A DNA stretch of 64,000 nt from contig NZ_CP054585.1 in assembly GCF_003721435.2 (NCBI RefSeq), positions 2,604,001-2,668,000 of the forward strand, in the 5' to 3' direction. Of the stretch, positions 1 through 8,605 are shown in pieces (the first letter of the stretch is position 1; every line of letters begins with the position of its first letter). The stretch is from Halorubrum sp. CBA1229. GTDB lineage: Archaea; Halobacteriota; Halobacteria; Halobacteriales; Haloferacaceae. The notes under the pieces are model-generated. The model was not told the DNA's origin and did no database searches. It saw nothing but the letters and a program-made list of their open reading frames with translations. The position numbers and the translations under genes were made by a program.

Positions 1-1
1 C

Positions 2-481
2 GACCGGCTCCACGACCGCGACGTGCCCGCGGTGCCGGTTCATCCGCTGTCGCTGTCGGCCCGTGCCGAGGGGGTCGACGGCGGCCTCGACCTCCCGCTC
101 TCTTCGACTGCGACGCTGCTCGGCGAGGGGTTCGTCCCCGTGCTCCACGGCGACGGTGTCGCGACCGCGGGCGAGGGAGTCACCGTCGTCTCCGGCGACG
201 AGCTGGTCGTCGAGCTCGCCGCCGGGCTCGGTGCGCGCCGGGTGGGGGTCTGCTCGACTGTCCCGGGCGTCCTCGACGCCGACGGCGACGTGATCCCCGC
301 CATCGACTCGTTCGACGCGGTCGCCGACGCCCTCGGCGCGAGCGACGCGACCGACGTCTCCGGGGGCATGGCGGCGAAGGTGCGGGAGCTCCTGGCGCTC
401 GACGCGCCGGCGTACGTGTTCGGCGCCGACGGGTTGGCGCCGTTCCTGCGGGGGGGCGACGCCGGCACCCGGGTCGACTGA
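2..481 (+). CDS. Isopentenyl phosphate kinase, C-terminal part (cut by window start)
   Basis: This is the C-terminal 159 residues of an amino-acid-kinase-fold protein; the open frame runs off the left edge. Visible segments are HGDG, the VVSGDELVVELA segment that lines the nucleotide site, and DVSGGMAAK near the C-terminus, which is typical of archaeal isopentenyl phosphate kinases. The family phosphorylates isopentenyl phosphate to isopentenyl diphosphate in the archaeal mevalonate pathway that supplies isoprenoid lipids. The stop is 45 bases before the next gene, which has its own promoter-like box. Other amino-acid kinases are possible because the N-terminus is missing, but HGDG and the spacing favour this call. 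Confidence 0.8.
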   Translation, partial: DRLHDRDVPAVPVHPLSLSARAEGVDGGLDLPLSSTATLLGEGFVPVLHGDGVATAGEGVTVVSGDELVVELAAGLGARRVGVCSTVPGVLDADGDVIPAIDSFDAVADALGASDATDVSGGMAAKVRELLALDAPAYVFGADGLAPFLRGGDAGTRVD

Positions 482-492
482 TCGGGGGACAG

Positions 493-504
493 AACCCTTA
501 TTCG
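493..504 (+). promoter_or_regulatory. TATA-like box of the mrp gene
   Basis: ACCCTTATTCG lies about 28 bases before the ATG at 527, the usual distance for a leaderless or nearly leaderless haloarchaeal transcript. Inferred from sequence and spacing only. Confidence 0.45.
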
Positions 505-526
505 CCCCACCGTCCTCCCTCTAGGT

Positions 527-1570
527 ATGAACGAAGCGGACGTGCGGGAGCAGCTCGCGGACGTCGAGGACCCCGACCTCGGGGACGACATCGTCTCGCT
601 CGGTCTCGTGAACGACGTCGCCGTCGACGGGGCGGACGGGACGGTCCACGTCTCGCTCGCGCTCGGCGCTCCCTTCTCACCCCACGAGTCGGCGATCGCC
701 GAGGACGTCCGGGCGGCGCTCGCCGACACGGGCTTGGAGGTGTCGCTCTCGGCGTCGATCCCGGACGAACTGGACGCCGACGAGCAGGTGTTACCCGGCG
801 TGAAGAACGTGATCGCGGTCGCCTCGGGGAAGGGCGGCGTCGGCAAGTCGACGATGGCCGTGAACATCGCCGCGGGGCTCTCGGAGCTCGGCGCGCGCGT
901 CGGGCTGTTCGACGCCGACGTCTACGGGCCGAACGTCCCGCGGATGGTCTCGGCCGAGGAGCGCCCGCAGACCGACGGCGAGGCGATCGTCCCCCCGGAG
1001 CGCTTCGGCGTGAAGCTGATGAGCATGGACTTCCTCACCGGCGAGGACGACCCGGTCATCTGGCGCGGGCCGATGGTCCACAAGATCATCACCCAGCTCG
1101 TCGAGGACGTGGAGTGGGGCGAGTTGGACTACGTCGTGATGGACCTGCCGCCGGGGACGGGCGACACCCAGCTCACGATCCTCCAGACGCTCCCGCTGAC
1201 GGGCGCCGTGATCGTCACGACGCCGCAGGAGGTCGCGCTCGACGACGCGGTGAAGGGGCTCCGGATGTTCGGCAAACACGACACGAACGTGCTCGGGATC
1301 GCCGAGAACATGGCCGGCTTCCGGTGCCCCGACTGCGGCGGCTTCCACGAGATCTTCGGCTCCGGCGGCGGGAAGGCGCTGGCGCAGGAGCACGAGCTCC
1401 CGTTCTTGGGGGGCGTCCCGCTCGACCCCGCGGTCCGCACCGGCGGCGACGAGGGCGAGCCGGTGGTTCTGGGGGAGGGCGAGACCGCCGACGCGTTCCG
1501 GGTGATCGTCGAGAACGTCGCTAACAACGCCGGCGTCGTTCGCCGCCGCGGGGTGAGCGAGGGGCGATGA
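527..1570 (+). CDS. Mrp/NBP35-family iron-sulfur carrier P-loop ATPase
   Basis: 347 residues. The first ~80 residues form a MIP18/DUF59 domain. The ATPase follows, with the deviant Walker A GKGGVGKST (around residues 103-111), the switch motif DADVYGPNVPR and a DLPPGTGD motif. A CPDCGG pair near residue 265 matches the Fe-S-bridging CxxC of Mrp/ApbC/Ind1 proteins. The family carries 4Fe-4S clusters to apoproteins in the cytoplasm. The start is supported by a TATA-like box 28 bases upstream. The stop overlaps the next gene as ATGA, so translation is probably coupled. Confidence 0.95.
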   Translation: MNEADVREQLADVEDPDLGDDIVSLGLVNDVAVDGADGTVHVSLALGAPFSPHESAIAEDVRAALADTGLEVSLSASIPDELDADEQVLPGVKNVIAVASGKGGVGKSTMAVNIAAGLSELGARVGLFDADVYGPNVPRMVSAEERPQTDGEAIVPPERFGVKLMSMDFLTGEDDPVIWRGPMVHKIITQLVEDVEWGELDYVVMDLPPGTGDTQLTILQTLPLTGAVIVTTPQEVALDDAVKGLRMFGKHDTNVLGIAENMAGFRCPDCGGFHEIFGSGGGKALAQEHELPFLGGVPLDPAVRTGGDEGEPVVLGEGETADAFRVIVENVANNAGVVRRRGVSEGR

Positions 1571-1887
1571 GCGGGGAGAGCGGAGACGACGAGGGCGGCG
1601 ACGAGCACGCCGACCCTCTCGACGCCGCCGGCGTCGACCCGGTCGTCCCCGAGTCGGCCGCGGACGCCGCGGCGGGCGAGTTCCCGGAGGACGACGAGGT
1701 CCGCGCGTTCCTCCGGGAGATCGCGGCCGACGTGCGGGGCGACAGCTCCGAGAGCAAGCAGCTCTCCGCCGTCTTATACCGCGTGTCGGACCTGTACGAC
1801 CCCGACGAGCAGACCTCTCCCGAGGAGATATACCTCAACGTCCGGCACATCATGCGGATCAAAGAGCAGGGCGGGATCGAGCGCTGA
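1567..1887 (+). CDS. Conserved haloarchaeal protein, function unknown
   Basis: 106 residues, very acidic. The N-terminal ~35 residues are low complexity (Asp/Glu/Gly/Ala). The C-terminal 70 residues look like a folded helical domain (FLREIAADV, LYRVSDLYDPDEQTSPEEI, IMRIKEQGG). It starts inside the stop codon of the Mrp gene (ATGA), so the two are almost certainly co-transcribed, hinting at a link to Fe-S assembly. I see no metal-binding or catalytic motif and give no function. Confidence 0.8.
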   Translation: MSGESGDDEGGDEHADPLDAAGVDPVVPESAADAAAGEFPEDDEVRAFLREIAADVRGDSSESKQLSAVLYRVSDLYDPDEQTSPEEIYLNVRHIMRIKEQGGIER

Positions 1888-1923
1888 CCGGACCGCGACG
1901 GCGGCGATCCGCGACGGCGGGAG

Positions 1924-3927
1924 TCAGTCCTCCGGGGCCGTCTCGGCGGGGTCGATCGGCCCGTCGTCGAGCGGGGTCGCGTCGTCGACGACCGCGGCGA
2001 GCCCGAGCCGCTCGACCGTCTCCGGCGTCGGAAGCCCGCGGTCGCCCCACCCGCGCATCGCGTAGTACCGGTCCAGCAGCCGACCGAACGCGTCGCCGTC
2101 GACTCCCGGCGTCCCGTCGGCCGTCGGCGACCGGAGCGGGTCGGGGAGACGGTCGTCCGCGCGATCGAACCCCTCGCGGGCGTTGAACAGCCGGGTGAGG
2201 GTCCAGATCCGCTCGCCGGTCTCCGCGAGCGTCTCGACCGGGTCGGCCGGCGTGTCGGTGTCGGTCGGCGTGTCGGTGTCGGTCGGTGTATCCGGTTCGG
2301 CCGGCGTATCGGGATCAGATCCGCGGACCGCGTCACCCCGAGTCGCGCCGTCGCGCCCGACGTCGGCGACGGCCGGATGGTCGATCGCCGAGAGCCACTC
2401 CGCGCCCAGGTCGGTCCAGACGGCCTCGCCGACGAAGTCGTCGACGACGAGGCTCCACAACACCGACCGCGCGTTCTGTTCTCCGACTACGTCACGAACT
2501 CGATCGGTCGGCGTCCGCCCGGGCCGAGCACTCGGCTCGGTGTCCTGCGGGCGCGCCCGACGGTGGCACGCCCCGCGGTCGCTCGTCGCGTACGCGAGCG
2601 CGACGCCGACCGCAGCGCGCGGGTCGAAGCCGGGGAGCGCCATGGACTTCACCGTGGGTACGAGCGCCTCGCCGCCGAACCGGGCCGCGGCGGCGTCGAT
2701 CCCGTCGGCGAGCGCGTCCGGCAGTCCGGGGGCCACGTCCAGGTCGGCCGGGGGCTCGCGTGTCGCAATCGCCTCCAGCAGCCGGCGGGCGCCGTCCGGG
2801 TCGCCGAACTCGATCGGACAGTCGATCACGTCCGCCTCGCCGGCGCGGATCGCCCACGCGACGGCGTTGCCCGCGCCGATCACGTCGAGGCCGAGTCGGT
2901 CGCAGACCCCGCAGAGTTCGACGACCCGATCGAAGTCGTCGATACCGAGCCCCGCGCCGAGCGTGATCGGCGCCGCGCCGCGCGGGACCACCTCGCCGTC
3001 GGGCGTGTCGATCCGGAAGCCGCCGGGGACGGCCGCGTCCGCGCCCTCGGCGTCGACGGCGCCGACACCGTCGTCTTGCGATCGGCGATCGCCGACCGCT
3101 TCGCGGCCCGTCGCGCGTTCCAGCGCGGCCTCGACGCCGATGTCGTCGGTGCCGTCGAACCCGGTCTCCGTCCACCCCTCGGCCGCGAGGACGCCGACCT
3201 CGTTCGCGTAGTCGACGGTCTCGATCGTCTCGCCGGCCGCCTGCCACTCGCCCGTCGCGTCCCGTCCGTACGCCGCCGCGTCGCGGTCCCGGAGCGCGGC
3301 GAGGTCGTCCGGGACCGCCGGCGGGGGGTCGCGGGCGACGACCGCCTTCAGCCGCTTCGCGCCCATCACGGCGCCGGCGCCGCCGCGGCCCGCGTGGTGG
3401 TCGCCGCCGTCGCTCGCGACCGTCGCGTACACCGCCTCGCGCTCGCCGGCCGGGCCGACGCAGGCGACCCCGGCGTCCGGGAACCGGGCCGCGGTCTCGG
3501 CGGCGTCGGCGCCCCACGCGTCGCTCGCCTCGATCCGGGCGCTTCCCCCCTCGATCTCGACGTGAACCGGCCGGTCGGCGGCGCCGGTCACGAGCAGCCC
3601 GAGGCAGTCGTCGAGCGACCCGGCGAGTCGGTCCGCGAACGCCCCGCCGGCGTAGGAGTCGAGGAAGGCGCCGGTGAGCGGGGACTTCGTCACCGCGGCG
3701 TAGCGCGTCTCCCCCGGGAGGAACCCCGCGAGCGGGCCGACGAAGAACGCGAGGAGGTTCCCCGGGCCCGTCGGGTCCGTCCCCGGCGACAGCTCCTCGT
3801 AGAGGTAGCGCGCCCCGAGGCCCTTTCCGCCGACGTAATCGCGTCGCCAGTCGCGCGGGACGCGCTCGCGGGCGGTCTCGCCCGCCGAGAGGTCGACGCG
3901 GAGGACGTGGGTGCGGCGCCGACTCAT
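1924..3927 (-). CDS. Aldehyde ferredoxin oxidoreductase family protein lacking the 4Fe-4S cysteines
   Basis: 667 residues. The N-terminal AOR domain is clear: YVGGKGLGARYLYEEL, then TKSPLTGAFLDSYAGGAFAD and GRGGAGAVMGAKRLKAVV. The first pterin-binding motif DxxGLD is present (CDRLGLDVIGAGN). The family carries a tungsto-bispterin and one 4Fe-4S cluster and oxidises aldehydes to acids with ferredoxin. Here the CxxCxxxC ligand motif expected around residues 270-300 is absent; that stretch is Asp/Gly-rich. The fourth ligand, expected in a GLC motif, is also missing (the aligned stretch reads SLVVDDFVG). Only scattered cysteines remain. A Thr-Asp-Pro-rich insert near residues 540-565 is encoded by an 18-base repeat. 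Transcribed divergently from the yqeC-like gene. Confidence 0.85.
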   Translation of the reverse strand: MSRRRTHVLRVDLSAGETARERVPRDWRRDYVGGKGLGARYLYEELSPGTDPTGPGNLLAFFVGPLAGFLPGETRYAAVTKSPLTGAFLDSYAGGAFADRLAGSLDDCLGLLVTGAADRPVHVEIEGGSARIEASDAWGADAAETAARFPDAGVACVGPAGEREAVYATVASDGGDHHAGRGGAGAVMGAKRLKAVVARDPPPAVPDDLAALRDRDAAAYGRDATGEWQAAGETIETVDYANEVGVLAAEGWTETGFDGTDDIGVEAALERATGREAVGDRRSQDDGVGAVDAEGADAAVPGGFRIDTPDGEVVPRGAAPITLGAGLGIDDFDRVVELCGVCDRLGLDVIGAGNAVAWAIRAGEADVIDCPIEFGDPDGARRLLEAIATREPPADLDVAPGLPDALADGIDAAAARFGGEALVPTVKSMALPGFDPRAAVGVALAYATSDRGACHRRARPQDTEPSARPGRTPTDRVRDVVGEQNARSVLWSLVVDDFVGEAVWTDLGAEWLSAIDHPAVADVGRDGATRGDAVRGSDPDTPAEPDTPTDTDTPTDTDTPADPVETLAETGERIWTLTRLFNAREGFDRADDRLPDPLRSPTADGTPGVDGDAFGRLLDRYYAMRGWGDRGLPTPETVERLGLAAVVDDATPLDDGPIDPAETAPED
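2242..2313 (-). repeat. Four imperfect 18-bp tandem repeats inside the AOR-family gene
   Basis: Four 18-base units (2242, 2260, 2278, 2296) encode a DTP/TDT-type Asp-Thr-Pro-Glu linker in the AOR-family protein. The units differ by a few bases. The length is a multiple of three, so copy number can change without a frameshift. Probably a flexible acidic surface loop. Confidence 0.8.
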
Positions 3928-4031
3928 TTAGACGCCCTGCGCGGCGGAGACGTATCAAATGTTCGCCACGGGTGTCGGTCGCTGGTCTCTCCGACCGTCA
4001 GAGTGAGGCGGTCCGCGGCCGAACGCCCGGT

Positions 4032-4763
4032 ATGGACCTGACGACTGCGCTCGACGCCCGCGACGCCACCGTCTGCGTCGTCGGCGCGGGCGGGAAGAAG
4101 TCGGTGCTGTTCGCGCTTGCCGACCGGCTCGACCGAGCGGTAGTGACCGCGACCGTCCGAATCCCGATCTTCGACGACCGGGTCGCAGCGGTGCGCGTGA
4201 CCGGCGATCCGGTCGCGGCGGTCGGCGAAGCGGCGGGCAACGACTGGCCGCTCGGGTTGGTCCCCGAACGCGACCGATCGGACCGCTACCTCGGGTACGA
4301 CGCCGAGACCGTCGCCGAGATCGCCGACGTCGCGCCGGGCGCGACCCTCGTGAAGGCGGACGGGGCGCGGCTCCGGGAGTTCAAGGCGCCCGGGGACCGC
4401 GAGCCGCAGATCCCGGCGACCGCGGACGTCGTCGTCCCGATAGCGAGCGCGCACGTCGTCGGCGAACCGCTCTCCGCGGACCTCGTTCACCGGCCCGAGC
4501 GCGTGGCCGCGATCACGGGCCGCGCGCTCGGCGACGAGATCCGACCCGCTGACGTCGCGGCCGTGCTCGCGAGCGACGCGGGCGGGCTGAAGGGCGTCCC
4601 CGACGGCGCGACCGCGGTCCCCGTCGTGAACAAGGTCGACGACGAGGCGGACGCGGCCGCGGCCCGCGCCGTCGCCGAGGGGGTGCTCGACCACGCCAAC
4701 GTGCCGCGCGTCCTCCTCACTCGCCTGATCGCGGACGACCCGATCGTCGAGGTCGTCTCGTAG
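4032..4763 (+). CDS. yqeC: YqeC-like putative accessory protein of molybdenum/selenium-dependent hydroxylases
   Basis: 243 residues. The N-terminus carries a P-loop-like CVVGAGGKKSVLFALA. VKADGARLREFKAP and VVPIASAHVVGEPL follow, both typical of YqeC proteins, then a VVNKVDD segment resembling a guanine-specificity NKxD motif. In bacteria YqeC occurs with molybdenum hydroxylases and selenium-dependent hydroxylase maturation; the biochemical role is unsettled. Here it diverges from the AOR-family gene 104 bases away, suggesting a molybdo/tungsto-enzyme setting. The ATG at 4032 was chosen over a longer upstream frame because homology begins there. Confidence 0.75.
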   Translation: MDLTTALDARDATVCVVGAGGKKSVLFALADRLDRAVVTATVRIPIFDDRVAAVRVTGDPVAAVGEAAGNDWPLGLVPERDRSDRYLGYDAETVAEIADVAPGATLVKADGARLREFKAPGDREPQIPATADVVVPIASAHVVGEPLSADLVHRPERVAAITGRALGDEIRPADVAAVLASDAGGLKGVPDGATAVPVVNKVDDEADAAAARAVAEGVLDHANVPRVLLTRLIADDPIVEVVS

Positions 4764-4769
4764 CGCCGG

Positions 4770-5429
4770 TTAGGTGGAGGCGTCCGGTCCCGCGCCGCGG
4801 TCCGCGTCCGACAGCTCCGCCCCCGATCGCCAGAGCGCACGGTACAGCGTCCAGGCGTCGACTCCGGTCCGCGCCGTCACCGCGCGACAGGCGTCGTCGA
4901 AGCGCCGATAGTCGGCGGCCGACGGCGGCTCCGGGTACGGGTCGTCGAGCTCGCCGGCCTCCTTCAGCGCGCGCCAGGTCCGGGGATCGATCGCGACGAA
5001 CCGCGACGGGGCGAGGAACTGGAGGTAGCCGGACGCGACCGCGACGTCGACTCCGTCGAGCGCGGTGAGCGCGTCGAGGGCGCCGGCGATGTCGTCGGCG
5101 TCCGGCGGGTCGTCGGCGTTCGGCGGGTCGTCGTTCGCGGTCGATCCCTTTCCCACCGCGTCGACGGCGGCCCGGATGGCGTCCATCACGTCGCCGAACT
5201 CGTTGTCCCGGAACGCCTCCTCCCGCTCGCGCCGCTCCCGGTCCGGGTACTCGCCGAAGTACCGCCGGAAGTACCACCTGACGATCCACTGTGCGTCCCG
5301 TCGCCCGTACTCGTCGCCGGCGAACGTCTTCGGGACCGTCTCCACGTGCTGCCGCTCCACGTCGTACAGCGGTTCCGACTCCGCGTACTCCCGGGCGCGG
5401 TCCCGGATCGTCGACTCGGTCAGGTTCAT
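4770..5429 (-). CDS. Conserved protein with a possible HhH-like C-terminal half, function unknown
   Basis: 219 residues. The N-terminal half is helical and charged ([19 protein letters not shown], then [20 protein letters not shown]). After an Asp/Pro-rich linker, the C-terminal half reads [20 protein letters not shown] followed by [15 protein letters not shown]. This resembles the helix-hairpin-helix DNA glycosylase-fold pattern in which a GV.VAS hairpin precedes P..F..ID. I see no catalytic Lys/Asp pair, so no activity is assigned. The ATG at 5429 was chosen because residues upstream of it have no protein-like character. Convergent with yqeC, 6 bases between stops. Confidence 0.65.
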   Translation of the reverse strand: MNLTESTIRDRAREYAESEPLYDVERQHVETVPKTFAGDEYGRRDAQWIVRWYFRRYFGEYPDRERREREEAFRDNEFGDVMDAIRAAVDAVGKGSTANDDPPNADDPPDADDIAGALDALTALDGVDVAVASGYLQFLAPSRFVAIDPRTWRALKEAGELDDPYPEPPSAADYRRFDDACRAVTARTGVDAWTLYRALWRSGAELSDADRGAGPDAST

Positions 5430-5472
5430 GGCTCGCCGATACGAGCGTGGGGGGCATGAACGTTCGTCACGA

Positions 5473-5519
5473 CCCCGTCGATCGGTCGTTTTCATGATCC
5501 CGTCGATCGATCGTTTCAT
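5473..5519 (+). promoter_or_regulatory. Direct repeat over the CobW-type gene promoter, candidate operator
   Basis: Two near-identical 21-22-base copies, CCCGTCGATCGGTCGTTTTCAT and a one-base-shorter variant, start at 5473 and 5499 (spacing 26). Each contains a GATCG core. The second copy runs into TTTCATAC, a possible TATA box about 28 bases before the ATG at 5545. The arrangement suits a regulator binding beside the promoter; metal control is a guess from the downstream gene. Confidence 0.35.
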
Positions 5520-5544
5520 ACACTCGTGGGCGCTGGTAGCACGC

Positions 5545-6666
5545 ATGACAGACGACCGGATCCCGGTCACCGTTCTCAGCGGCTATCTCGGCGCCGGGAA
5601 GACGACGTTGGTGAACCACCTGCTCGCGAACCCCGGCGACAGGCGGATCGCCGTCATCTTAAACGACATGGGGGAGGTGAACGTCGACGCGGAGCTGGTC
5701 GCCCGCGAGAACGACGAGGAGGGGATCGTCGACCTCTCGAACGGCTGCATCTGCTGTCGGCTGCAGGACGACCTGCTCAGCGAGGCCGCGGCGCTCGCGG
5801 AGTCCCGCGAGTTCGACTACCTGCTCGTGGAGTCGTCGGGCATCTCCGAGCCGATCCCGGTCGCGCGGGCGTTCACCGAAGGGACCGCCGACTCCGATAT
5901 CGACCCGACCGAGCGCTTCCGGCTCGACACGATGGTGACGGTCCTCGACACCTACGGGTTCTGGAAGGAGTTCGACGCGGGCGAGAGCCTCCCGGGCGAC
6001 GGGGAGCCGGCGGCCGACCGCCCCCTTGCGGACGTGCTCGTCGAGGGGATCGAGTTCTGCGACGTGCTCGTGTTGAACAAGACGGACATGGTCCCCGACG
6101 ACGTGGTCGACGAGATCGAGTCGGTCGCGGATCAGCTCGGCCCGCGGGCGAAGCGGATCCGGACCAGCTACTCCGAGGTCGATCCCGGCGACGTCCTCGA
6201 CACCGGTCGGTTCGACTTCGAGACGGCCAAGCGGTCGCCGGGGTGGAAGCGCGCGATCGCCGAGAGCGAAGGCGAGGAAGAGTCGGCGGCCGATCAGCAC
6301 GACCACGGCCACGACCACGCCGAGGGGGCCGCCGCGGCCCACGGGGTCGACTCGTTCGTCTACCGCTCCGCCGACGCCCTCGACCCGGAGCCGTTCGCCG
6401 ACTGGCTCGACGACTGGGACGGCGCCATCGTGCGGGCGAAGGGGGTCGCGAACGTCGCGGGCACCGACGAGGTCATCGGCGTGAGCCAGGCCGGCCCCTC
6501 GGTCCAGGCGGGCCCCATCGGCGAGTGGGGGGAGGGCGACGACCGCCGCACGCGGCTCGTGTTCATCGGCAGCGAGATGGACGAGGCGAAGATCCGCGGA
6601 GAGCTCGACGATCTGGCGACGACCGACGCCGACAGGGAGGCGGCGGCCGACGTCTTCCCGCTCTGA
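5545..6666 (+). CDS. CobW/ZNG1-family GTPase metallochaperone (COG0523)
   Basis: 373 residues. The G domain shows Walker [10 protein letters not shown] (residues ~11-19), the family-defining NGCICC zinc site (around residue 69), a VESSGISEP segment and the guanine-specificity NKTD near residue 175. A His-rich stretch DQHDHGHDH around residue 252 separates the G domain from the CobW C-terminal domain. Members insert or deliver metals, often zinc under starvation, using GTP. The ATG at 5545 follows a TATA-like box; a longer upstream frame has no family similarity. The metal served cannot be read from sequence. Direct repeats over the promoter suggest regulation. Confidence 0.9.
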   Translation: MTDDRIPVTVLSGYLGAGKTTLVNHLLANPGDRRIAVILNDMGEVNVDAELVARENDEEGIVDLSNGCICCRLQDDLLSEAAALAESREFDYLLVESSGISEPIPVARAFTEGTADSDIDPTERFRLDTMVTVLDTYGFWKEFDAGESLPGDGEPAADRPLADVLVEGIEFCDVLVLNKTDMVPDDVVDEIESVADQLGPRAKRIRTSYSEVDPGDVLDTGRFDFETAKRSPGWKRAIAESEGEEESAADQHDHGHDHAEGAAAAHGVDSFVYRSADALDPEPFADWLDDWDGAIVRAKGVANVAGTDEVIGVSQAGPSVQAGPIGEWGEGDDRRTRLVFIGSEMDEAKIRGELDDLATTDADREAAADVFPL

Positions 6667-6667
6667 G

Positions 6668-6820
6668 TCAGATCCCCAGTTCGGCCTGCAGGTCGTCCCA
6701 GTCCTCGTGGAACCCGTGAGTCGACTCGGTCTCGGCGCCGACCGCCGACTGATAAACGTCGTCGTACTTCAACAGCTCGCCCCACCCGTCGTGGAACGCC
6801 CAGTTACAGTACTTGCACAT
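6668..6820 (-). CDS. Small conserved zinc-binding-like protein
   Basis: 50 residues starting MCKYCNWAFHDGWGELLKYD; it carries CxxC at the N-terminus and a helical acidic tail (STHGFHEDWDDLQAELGI). One CxxC pair plus histidines could bind zinc alone or as a dimer. An alternative ATG at 6847 would add nine residues. It abuts the stop of the CobW-type gene with one base between, convergent. Function unknown; the conserved-looking core suggests it is expressed. Confidence 0.55.
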   Translation of the reverse strand: MCKYCNWAFHDGWGELLKYDDVYQSAVGAETESTHGFHEDWDDLQAELGI

Positions 6821-7004
6821 ACGGGAGCCCACGCGAGGGAGCGACATACCGGTTTCGGCGGTACGGGTGGGGGCAAATTCCCGTGGTTCCGCCGTTGCGT
6901 CCGTCTCAGATCCGCGCCGGTAGCGTGATGCGAGCGGCGACAGAGTGAACCCCCTCCGTGACGTACGGTACCTATCGACGCGGCTCGCCCGCGACGAGAC
7001 ACCC

Positions 7005-7172
7005 ATGGTCACATACAGGCGCGGCGGATACGTTCAAGGCGGCGACGAAGCGGTCGAACGCGGCTGCGACCACTGCGAGTGGCACTGCGTCGCCGACGGG
7101 TATCCGGAGCTGATCGGCCGGTATCAGTCGCATCTCCGGTCGGAACACCCGAAGGCGTGGCTCCGGGCCTAA
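7005..7172 (+). CDS. Small C2H2-like zinc finger protein
   Basis: 55 residues. CDHCEWHC, then HLRSEHPKAW about 20 residues later, give CxxC...HxxxxH, a C2H2-type finger common among small haloarchaeal proteins. The short basic N-terminus (MVTYRRGGYVQGG) precedes the finger. The ATG at 7005 is the first Met in the conserved-looking part; a longer frame from 6945 is possible. Likely nucleic-acid or protein binding; role unknown. Confidence 0.65.
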   Translation: MVTYRRGGYVQGGDEAVERGCDHCEWHCVADGYPELIGRYQSHLRSEHPKAWLRA

Positions 7173-7228
7173 CGCTCGTCGCGGTCTGAAAAATAATCGG
7201 AACGGCGGCGAGGCGCGGCCTCGTCGGT

Positions 7229-8398
7229 TCAGGGCTCCAGCAGGACCTTCGTGACGCCCTCCTCGCGGGCGTCGAACGCCTCGTACATCTCCGGCGCCTC
7301 GTCGAGGTTGACGCGGTGCGAGACGACCCAGCTCGGGTCGGCGCGCCCCTCGATGATCATGTCGCGGAGGTACCGGTTGTACTCCTTCACGTTACACTGG
7401 CCCGTGCCGCACTTGAGGCCCTTCTCGAAGAATTTCCCGAAGTCGATGCCGAGCCGCCCCTGCGCGGCCATGTCGTCGGGCGCGCCCGGGTCCTCCGGCA
7501 CGTACAGGCCGGGGATGCCGAGCTCGCCGGTCGGTCGGACCACGCGGATGAGGTTGTTGATGACGACCGCCGGGTTCTCCTTGGCCGGCTGGTAGGAGTA
7601 GTCCTCGGTCTCGGTGTCGACGTCGTCGGGGTCGGTCGCCTGGTAGCCGACCGCGTCGACGCCTTTGTCGACCATCCCGCCGTGCTCCTCGATGATCTGG
7701 TCGACCGGGTCGCCCTCGGAGAAGTCGATGGCGTTGGCGTCGCAGTGCTCCTCTGCCAGTTCCAGTCGACTGGGCACCTGGTCGACGACGTAGATCTCGG
7801 CCGCGCCCTTGATTTTCGCGCTGTAGGCGGCCATCAGTCCGACCGGGCCCGCCCCGAAGATGGCGACCGACTCGCCGGGCTGCAGGTTGGCCAGCTCGGT
7901 GCCGTGCCACCCGGTCGGGAAGATGTCCGCGAGCAGCGAGAACGCGTCCTCGTGTTCACGCCCCTCGGGCAGCTTCAGGGCGTTGTGGTCGGCGTACGGC
8001 ACTCGCAGCTTCTCGGCCTGTCCGCCCGGATACGGGCCCATGGCGACATAGCCGTACGCGCCGCCCGCGAAGCCCGGATTGACGTTGGTACAGAAGCCGG
8101 TGTACCCCTCCTCGCAGTTCTGACAGAAGCCGCACGACACGTTGAACGGCATCACGACGCGGTCCCCCTCCTCCAGCGTCGAGACGGCCTCGCCGACCTC
8201 GCTCACGATCCCCATGTTCTCGTGACCGAAGACGATGCCCTCCTCGGCCGCGGTCCGCCCCTCGTACATGTGGAGGTCCGACCCACAGATACAGGATGTC
8301 GTGATGTCGACGACGACATCGTTCGGGTGTTCGATCTCCGGCTCTTCTACCTCTTCTACGGCCACATCGTACGGGCCTTGATAGACAACTGCTCTCAT
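7229..8398 (-). CDS. Zinc-dependent alcohol dehydrogenase, glutathione-independent formaldehyde dehydrogenase-like
   Basis: 389 residues, medium-chain dehydrogenase fold. The catalytic zinc site is visible as CICGSDLH (around residue 37) and GHENMG (around residue 60). The structural zinc site is CGFCQNCEEGYTGFC. The NAD-binding glycine motif GAGPVG is near residue 183. Length, the long loop before the C-terminus and HSDLHMYEG-type residues match the formaldehyde-dismutase/FdhA-like subgroup, but substrate cannot be fixed from sequence. The neighbour across the divergent promoter is a formate dehydrogenase-like subunit, supporting an aldehyde-to-formate role. Confidence 0.85.
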   Translation of the reverse strand: MRAVVYQGPYDVAVEEVEEPEIEHPNDVVVDITTSCICGSDLHMYEGRTAAEEGIVFGHENMGIVSEVGEAVSTLEEGDRVVMPFNVSCGFCQNCEEGYTGFCTNVNPGFAGGAYGYVAMGPYPGGQAEKLRVPYADHNALKLPEGREHEDAFSLLADIFPTGWHGTELANLQPGESVAIFGAGPVGLMAAYSAKIKGAAEIYVVDQVPSRLELAEEHCDANAIDFSEGDPVDQIIEEHGGMVDKGVDAVGYQATDPDDVDTETEDYSYQPAKENPAVVINNLIRVVRPTGELGIPGLYVPEDPGAPDDMAAQGRLGIDFGKFFEKGLKCGTGQCNVKEYNRYLRDMIIEGRADPSWVVSHRVNLDEAPEMYEAFDAREEGVTKVLLEP

Positions 8399-8605
8399 GG
8401 TTGCGTTTGAATCGTGTTAATAATCCATAGTAAATGTTTTTCCGTTATATTTTACCATTAATAAGCCAGTTCAGATCGCTGTTAACAGCCGCTGTGCGTC
8501 GGGCACCGACCCGTTCCCGTCACTCGCTCGTGATAACCACCGGTACACTCATGGACTCCGACGATAGATCGTGTGATATGAACACACACGTGGACGGTGA
8601 GACGG
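8399..8605. promoter_or_regulatory. Divergent promoter region between formaldehyde dehydrogenase-like and formate dehydrogenase-like genes
   Basis: The part next to the minus-strand gene (8399-8465) is clearly AT-richer than its surroundings. On the minus strand it holds TTTACTATGG and TTATTAAC boxes suited to transcription of the dehydrogenase. Just before the plus-strand ATG is an inverted repeat CGTGTG-N9-CACACG at 8570-8590, a possible operator. No structured RNA was recognised. Confidence 0.45.
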
